Assembly (NCBI GenBank): GCA_964495145.1
Contig: CAZBUP010000040.1
Location: 1-8,399, forward strand
Origin: UBA6120 sp964495145
GTDB lineage: Bacteria; Bacillota_I; Bacilli_A; RFN20; CAG-826
Length of the DNA: 8,399 nt
Direction: 5' to 3'
Shown here: positions 6,233 through 8,399 of the stretch, one piece after another
How positions within the stretch are numbered: position 1 is the stretch's first letter
Layout: every line of letters starts with the position of its first letter
Notes under the pieces: model-generated
Seen by the model: only the letters and a program-made list of their open reading frames with translations
Database searches by the model: none
What the model was told of the DNA's origin: nothing
Position numbers and translations under genes: made by a program

Positions 6233-6252
6233 TAACCACATAGGAGGCACAT

Positions 6253-6525
6253 ATGAATAAGCTAGATTTAGTCGGTGAAGTTGCTTTAAAGACTCATCTG
6301 AGCAAAAAAGTCGCGGAATCCGCGGTCGAAGCCGTCTTTGAACTCGTCGAGAAGTCATTGATCAAAGGCGTCCCGGTCAAAGTTTCGAACTTCGGAACCT
6401 TCGAGATCCGTCATCGCAAGGCCCGGGTTGGCGTCAAACCGCGCACCAAGAACAAGATCAAGATCCCGGCCACGAAAGTCGTGGCGTTCAAGCCCTCCAA
6501 GAGCTTGAAAGAAAAAGTCAAATAG
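6253..6525 (+). CDS. hup: HU family nucleoid-associated DNA-binding protein
   Basis: A 90-residue histone-like protein that works as a dimer, bending and compacting DNA. It has the two N-terminal helices (about 3-38), the VSNFGTFEIR turn (44-53) and the beta-arm RKARVGVKPRTKNKIKIPATKVVAFKPSK (55-83), with the intercalating proline at P63. The usual arm-tip pattern GRNPxTGE is here GVKPRTKNK, more basic and without the second glycine. The FKPSKSLKEKVK tail is typical. AGGAGG (6242-6247) lies 5 nt before the ATG, and the gene is bounded by its own promoter and a clean terminator, so it is likely a strongly expressed single-gene unit. HU rather than IHF is expected in a Gram-positive-type context. 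Confidence 0.97.
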   Translation: MNKLDLVGEVALKTHLSKKVAESAVEAVFELVEKSLIKGVPVKVSNFGTFEIRHRKARVGVKPRTKNKIKIPATKVVAFKPSKSLKEKVK

Positions 6526-6534
6526 CCGTTTCCT

Positions 6535-6559
6535 AAGAGGGTCCAGCGACCCTCTTTTT
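6535..6559 (+). terminator. Intrinsic terminator of hup
   Basis: AAGAGGGTC (6535-6543) pairs perfectly with GACCCTCTT (6548-6556), a 9-bp stem with a CAGC loop, followed by a T run to 6559 and then ATTTT. It begins 9 nt after the hup stop. Confidence 0.93.
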
Positions 6560-6560
6560 A

Positions 6561-6589
6561 TTTTCATTTGGCGCCATTTCGTTTAAGAT
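6561..6589 (+). promoter_or_regulatory. Promoter of cca, predicted leaderless
   Basis: TTTTCA (6561-6566) and TAAGAT (6584-6589) are 17 nt apart. The -10 ends 7 nt before the cca ATG, placing the start of transcription at or next to the A of ATG. No Shine-Dalgarno sequence precedes this start (GATATCCTCG), which fits a leaderless message. Confidence 0.5.
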
Positions 6590-6596
6590 ATCCTCG

Positions 6597-7262
6597 ATGG
6601 ACCTTAACGTATTTCTTGACCTAGCGGCTTTGTTTCACAAAAACGGGTTTCGCCTTTATATGATCGGGGGCACCTCCCGCGATTACCTTTTGGGTTTGCC
6701 GGTGGCCGATTTCGACTTGGTGACCGATGCCACGCCAGCCCAGATGGAAACCTTCTTAACCGAAGCCGATTACCGCTTCGCCCATTACGGAAACGTCAAA
6801 CTGAAAGCCGACGCCTATCACGTCGACATCACCACATTGCGGGAAGAAGCCGGCTATAAAGACTACCGACATCCCCAATCGATCCATTTCGTGACCGAAA
6901 TCGAAAAAGATTACCGGCGCCGCGACTTTACCGTCAACGCCATTTATATCGACAGCGAGCTCCAAATTCATGATTTTGCCTTTGGCCACGACCATTTGCG
7001 GGCCAAGCGCCTCGTCATGATCGGGGAACCGAACGCCCGCCTTCAAGAAGATCCGTTGCGGATTCTCCGTGCCTTGCGGTTTTGCCTGCGGCTCGGGTTT
7101 ACGCTTGACGAACCGCTGCAGCGGGCCATCGTCAACAACGTGGACATGCTCGAATACATCACCAAGGCCAAGGTCAACGACGAAATCGCCAAGATGGAAC
7201 GCGTCGATATGAATGGCGCGAAAACGTTACTGCAATCTTATGGCATCAAGGAACGTTATTGA
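6597..7262 (+). CDS. cca: CCA-adding-type nucleotidyltransferase, head and neck only
   Basis: A 221-residue class II tRNA nucleotidyltransferase/poly(A) polymerase family protein; the family adds or repairs the tRNA 3' CCA end. Catalytic motifs are complete: GG (24-25) with R28-D29, the metal-binding D38 and D40 (DFDLVTDATP), DITTLRE (77-83) in place of the usual EVTTFR, RRDFTVNAI (108-116), and the nucleobase-selecting EDPLRILRALRF (151-162). The last recognisable element is VNDEIAKM (193-200), where the neck helices end. Typical bacterial enzymes run to roughly 400 residues with body and tail domains that hold the tRNA elbow; these are missing, and dnaD begins straight after. The stop is TGA, and readthrough gives no body-like sequence. 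It may be a minimal CCA or A-adding enzyme, or may have lost activity. The symbol reflects family, not proven specificity. Confidence 0.85.
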   Translation: MDLNVFLDLAALFHKNGFRLYMIGGTSRDYLLGLPVADFDLVTDATPAQMETFLTEADYRFAHYGNVKLKADAYHVDITTLREEAGYKDYRHPQSIHFVTEIEKDYRRRDFTVNAIYIDSELQIHDFAFGHDHLRAKRLVMIGEPNARLQEDPLRILRALRFCLRLGFTLDEPLQRAIVNNVDMLEYITKAKVNDEIAKMERVDMNGAKTLLQSYGIKERY

Positions 7263-7267
7263 AGGAG

Positions 7268-7273
7268 TATAAT
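7268..7273 (+). promoter_or_regulatory. Possible -10 box just upstream of dnaD
   Basis: A perfect TATAAT lies 6 nt before the dnaD ATG (7280) and partly overlaps the AAGGAG ribosome site at 7262-7267. No convincing -35 is seen (7245-7250 reads ATCAAG). If used, it would give a leaderless dnaD message; chance occurrence is possible. Confidence 0.3.
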
Positions 7274-7279
7274 GGCGCT

Positions 7280-7933
7280 ATGGATCAGTTACTCGAAGCG
7301 GTCGACCTCCGGTACTTGCTGCTGGACAATTACAAGAAGATGGGCCTGGACGAGAATCATCTCGCGGCTTTGCTTTTGATTGACCAACTTCTCCATCAGG
7401 GCACCTTATTGGTGACCGCCGATTTGCTATCTTTGAAAATGGCGCTGCCCCTCGAGCAAATCGATGCCGTCTTGGTCGATTTGCTGAACCACGATTTAAT
7501 CGAATACGACAACGCCGGCAACCAAATGAAGACCACCCTCAACCCGCTCAAGCGGAAATTATACAGCCAGTTCCAATTGTCGATTGTCAAGCGGAGCGAG
7601 GAAAACGCCCGCGAGGACTTTTCGAACCAAGTCAGCAACATTTACGGCATCATCGAAAAAGAATGGGGCCGGACTTTGAGCCCGCTTGAATTCGGGCGCA
7701 TACGCGAATGGATCAGTTTCGGGTATAGCGATCAAATGATCGTCGACGCCCTCCACGAAGCCGGGGCCGCCCGCAAGCAATCGATTCGCGCCATCGACAA
7801 GATTTTATTGAAGCGGACCACGCGGAACGACCTCGCCAAAGAAGGTTATTCGGCCGTGTCCGAACAATGGGAAAAAGACATTGACAAGACGATCGAAATC
7901 GCCCAGACGAAGTGGCTTGACGATGACGAGTGA
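7280..7933 (+). CDS. dnaD: DnaD-like replication initiation protein
   Basis: A 217-residue DnaD family protein, in Bacillota a primosome component that helps remodel the origin and load the helicase with DnaA and DnaB. Residues about 1-85 form the winged-helix N-terminal domain (DENHLAALLLIDQLLHQG, then LLVTADLLSLKMALPLEQIDAVLVDLLNHDLIEY). After a charged linker (about 90-118) comes the DnaB_2/DDBH2 domain (IYGIIEKEWGRTLSPLEFGRI, 121-141, to about 180). The conserved YxxxIxxxW motif that should close this domain reads A171-xxx-I175-xxx-R179, so both aromatic residues are lost. I prefer the ATG at 7280, giving the usual short N-terminus, although AAGGAG (7262-7267) is 12 nt away; an in-frame TTG at 7259 precedes the ribosome site and is unlikely. 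It follows cca by 17 nt and overlaps nth by 11 nt. Confidence 0.88.
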   Translation: MDQLLEAVDLRYLLLDNYKKMGLDENHLAALLLIDQLLHQGTLLVTADLLSLKMALPLEQIDAVLVDLLNHDLIEYDNAGNQMKTTLNPLKRKLYSQFQLSIVKRSEENAREDFSNQVSNIYGIIEKEWGRTLSPLEFGRIREWISFGYSDQMIVDALHEAGAARKQSIRAIDKILLKRTTRNDLAKEGYSAVSEQWEKDIDKTIEIAQTKWLDDDE

Positions 7934-8399
7934 ACGGCTAAGCCGTTATTTAGCCTATTTCGACGAAATTTTGCCGGAAGCCGCCTGCGAGCTTGACTAT
8001 GGGAGGCCCCATGAACTGCTTTTCGCCGTGATGCTGTCGGCCCAGACGAGCGACGTCGCCGTCAACCGGGTCACCCCGCGGTTATGGGCCCGTTATCCGA
8101 CATTGGAATCGTTGGCGGACGCCCATGTCGAAGAGGTCGGCGCCATCATCCGCTCAATCGGACTTTATCGCCACAAGGCCCGCCACATCGTCGAAGCAGC
8201 CCAAGCTTTGCTAAACGACCATCGCGGTCAGGTGCCCAGCGACAAAAAAGCGCTTATGGGCTTGCCTGGGGTCGGCATCAAGACCGCCAACGTGGTGCGG
8301 GCTGAGTTATTCCATATTCCAGAAATCGCCGTCGACACCCACGTCGAACGGATTTCTAAACGGTTGGGTTTTGCCAAACTTGGCGACACCGTGGCCGTG
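7923..8399 (+). CDS. nth: Endonuclease III (DNA glycosylase/AP lyase), cut by window end
   Basis: The first 159 codons of a base-excision repair enzyme that removes oxidised pyrimidines and nicks abasic sites. It has FAVMLSAQTSD (34-44), the helix-hairpin-helix LPGVGIKTANVV (114-125) with the catalytic lysine K120, and AVDTHVERISKRLG (136-149) with the catalytic aspartate D138, at the same numbers as in E. coli Nth, so the start is probably right. The C-terminal iron-sulphur cysteines would lie beyond the window. The ATG at 7923 overlaps the dnaD end by 11 nt, and no good ribosome site is seen, suggesting coupling. The dnaD-nth pair is a standard neighbourhood in Bacillota. Confidence 0.96.
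   Translation, partial: MTSERLSRYLAYFDEILPEAACELDYGRPHELLFAVMLSAQTSDVAVNRVTPRLWARYPTLESLADAHVEEVGAIIRSIGLYRHKARHIVEAAQALLNDHRGQVPSDKKALMGLPGVGIKTANVVRAELFHIPEIAVDTHVERISKRLGFAKLGDTVAV
7933..7955 (+). repeat. Two overlapping inverted repeats at the dnaD-nth junction
   Basis: AACGGC (7933-7938) pairs with GCCGTT (7942-7947) across a 3-nt loop. Alternatively GGCTAA (7936-7941) pairs with TTAGCC (7950-7955) across 8 nt. The two folds share bases and exclude each other. They begin at the last base of the dnaD stop codon and lie in nth codons 4-11. There is no T run, so this is not a normal terminator. Confidence 0.5.

Noticed and set aside
6631..6646. TGTTTCAC inside cca as a possible parS site
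   Set aside because: Only the left half of the TGTTTCACGTGAAACA palindrome is present; the right half reads AAAAACGG. A single half-site in a coding region is expected by chance. I saw no full parS in the window.
7259..7279. TTG at 7259 as the dnaD start
   Set aside because: It lies upstream of the AAGGAG site and inside the cca stop region; the ATG at 7280 fits the family better.
1..8399. Defence island, CRISPR array, phage or insertion sequence
   Set aside because: No spaced direct repeats, transposase, integrase, terminal inverted repeats or nuclease/toxin genes are visible; every substantial ORF except 2829-3176 belongs to a known housekeeping family.

Overview
This is a compact housekeeping stretch of a bacterial chromosome, most likely from the Bacillota/Mycoplasmatota side of the tree. 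Three things point there: Bacillus-type Shine-Dalgarno sites (AGGAGG, AAGGAG), an FMN riboswitch in front of the ECF-type riboflavin transporter gene ribU, and a gene set (ribU, fer, cmk, der, gpsA, hup, cca, dnaD, nth) that, from memory, lies in the same relative order in Bacillus subtilis but with many more genes in between. TGA works as a stop codon (cmk, gpsA, fer, cca, dnaD) and tryptophan is TGG, so this is not a Mycoplasma-type code 4 genome. By eye the base composition is close to half GC and even across the window, with no sign of islands. I cannot name the species.

Layout. (1) 1-1650: a parA-parB chromosome segregation pair with a 14-nt overlap, behind an extended -10 promoter. (2) 1645-2491: a promoter overlapping the parB stop, an FMN riboswitch with a readable terminator/antiterminator switch, ribU, and a terminator probably shared with the convergent gene. 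(3) 2499-2693, minus strand: a one-cluster [4Fe-4S] ferredoxin with its own promoter, divergent from the next operon; two tandem 9-bp repeats lie between the two promoters. (4) 2803-6148: an apparent operon of a small tail-anchored membrane protein of unknown function, cytidylate kinase (cmk), the ribosome-assembly GTPase Der and glycerol-3-phosphate dehydrogenase (gpsA), with overlaps or near-overlaps at each junction. (5) 6199-6559: a single-gene HU unit with promoter, strong ribosome site and clean terminator. (6) 6561 to the window end: a head-only CCA-adding-type nucleotidyltransferase, dnaD and endonuclease III (nth, cut by the window edge).

The genes serve chromosome segregation and packing (parA, parB, hup), replication and repair (dnaD, nth), nucleotide supply (cmk), ribosome assembly (der), phospholipid synthesis (gpsA), tRNA 3'-end processing (cca), and flavin uptake and electron transfer (ribU, fer). 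I see no phage, insertion sequence, CRISPR array, RNA gene or defence system.

The points most worth a second look are local. ParB has lost residues of the CTP-binding/hydrolysis site, including the catalytic glutamate. The CCA enzyme lacks its body and tail. DnaD lacks both aromatic residues of a conserved motif. The FMN switch can be read as a 10-bp alternative pairing. Two genes (cca, and less surely dnaD) have a -10 box about 7 nt before the start codon, suggesting leaderless messages.
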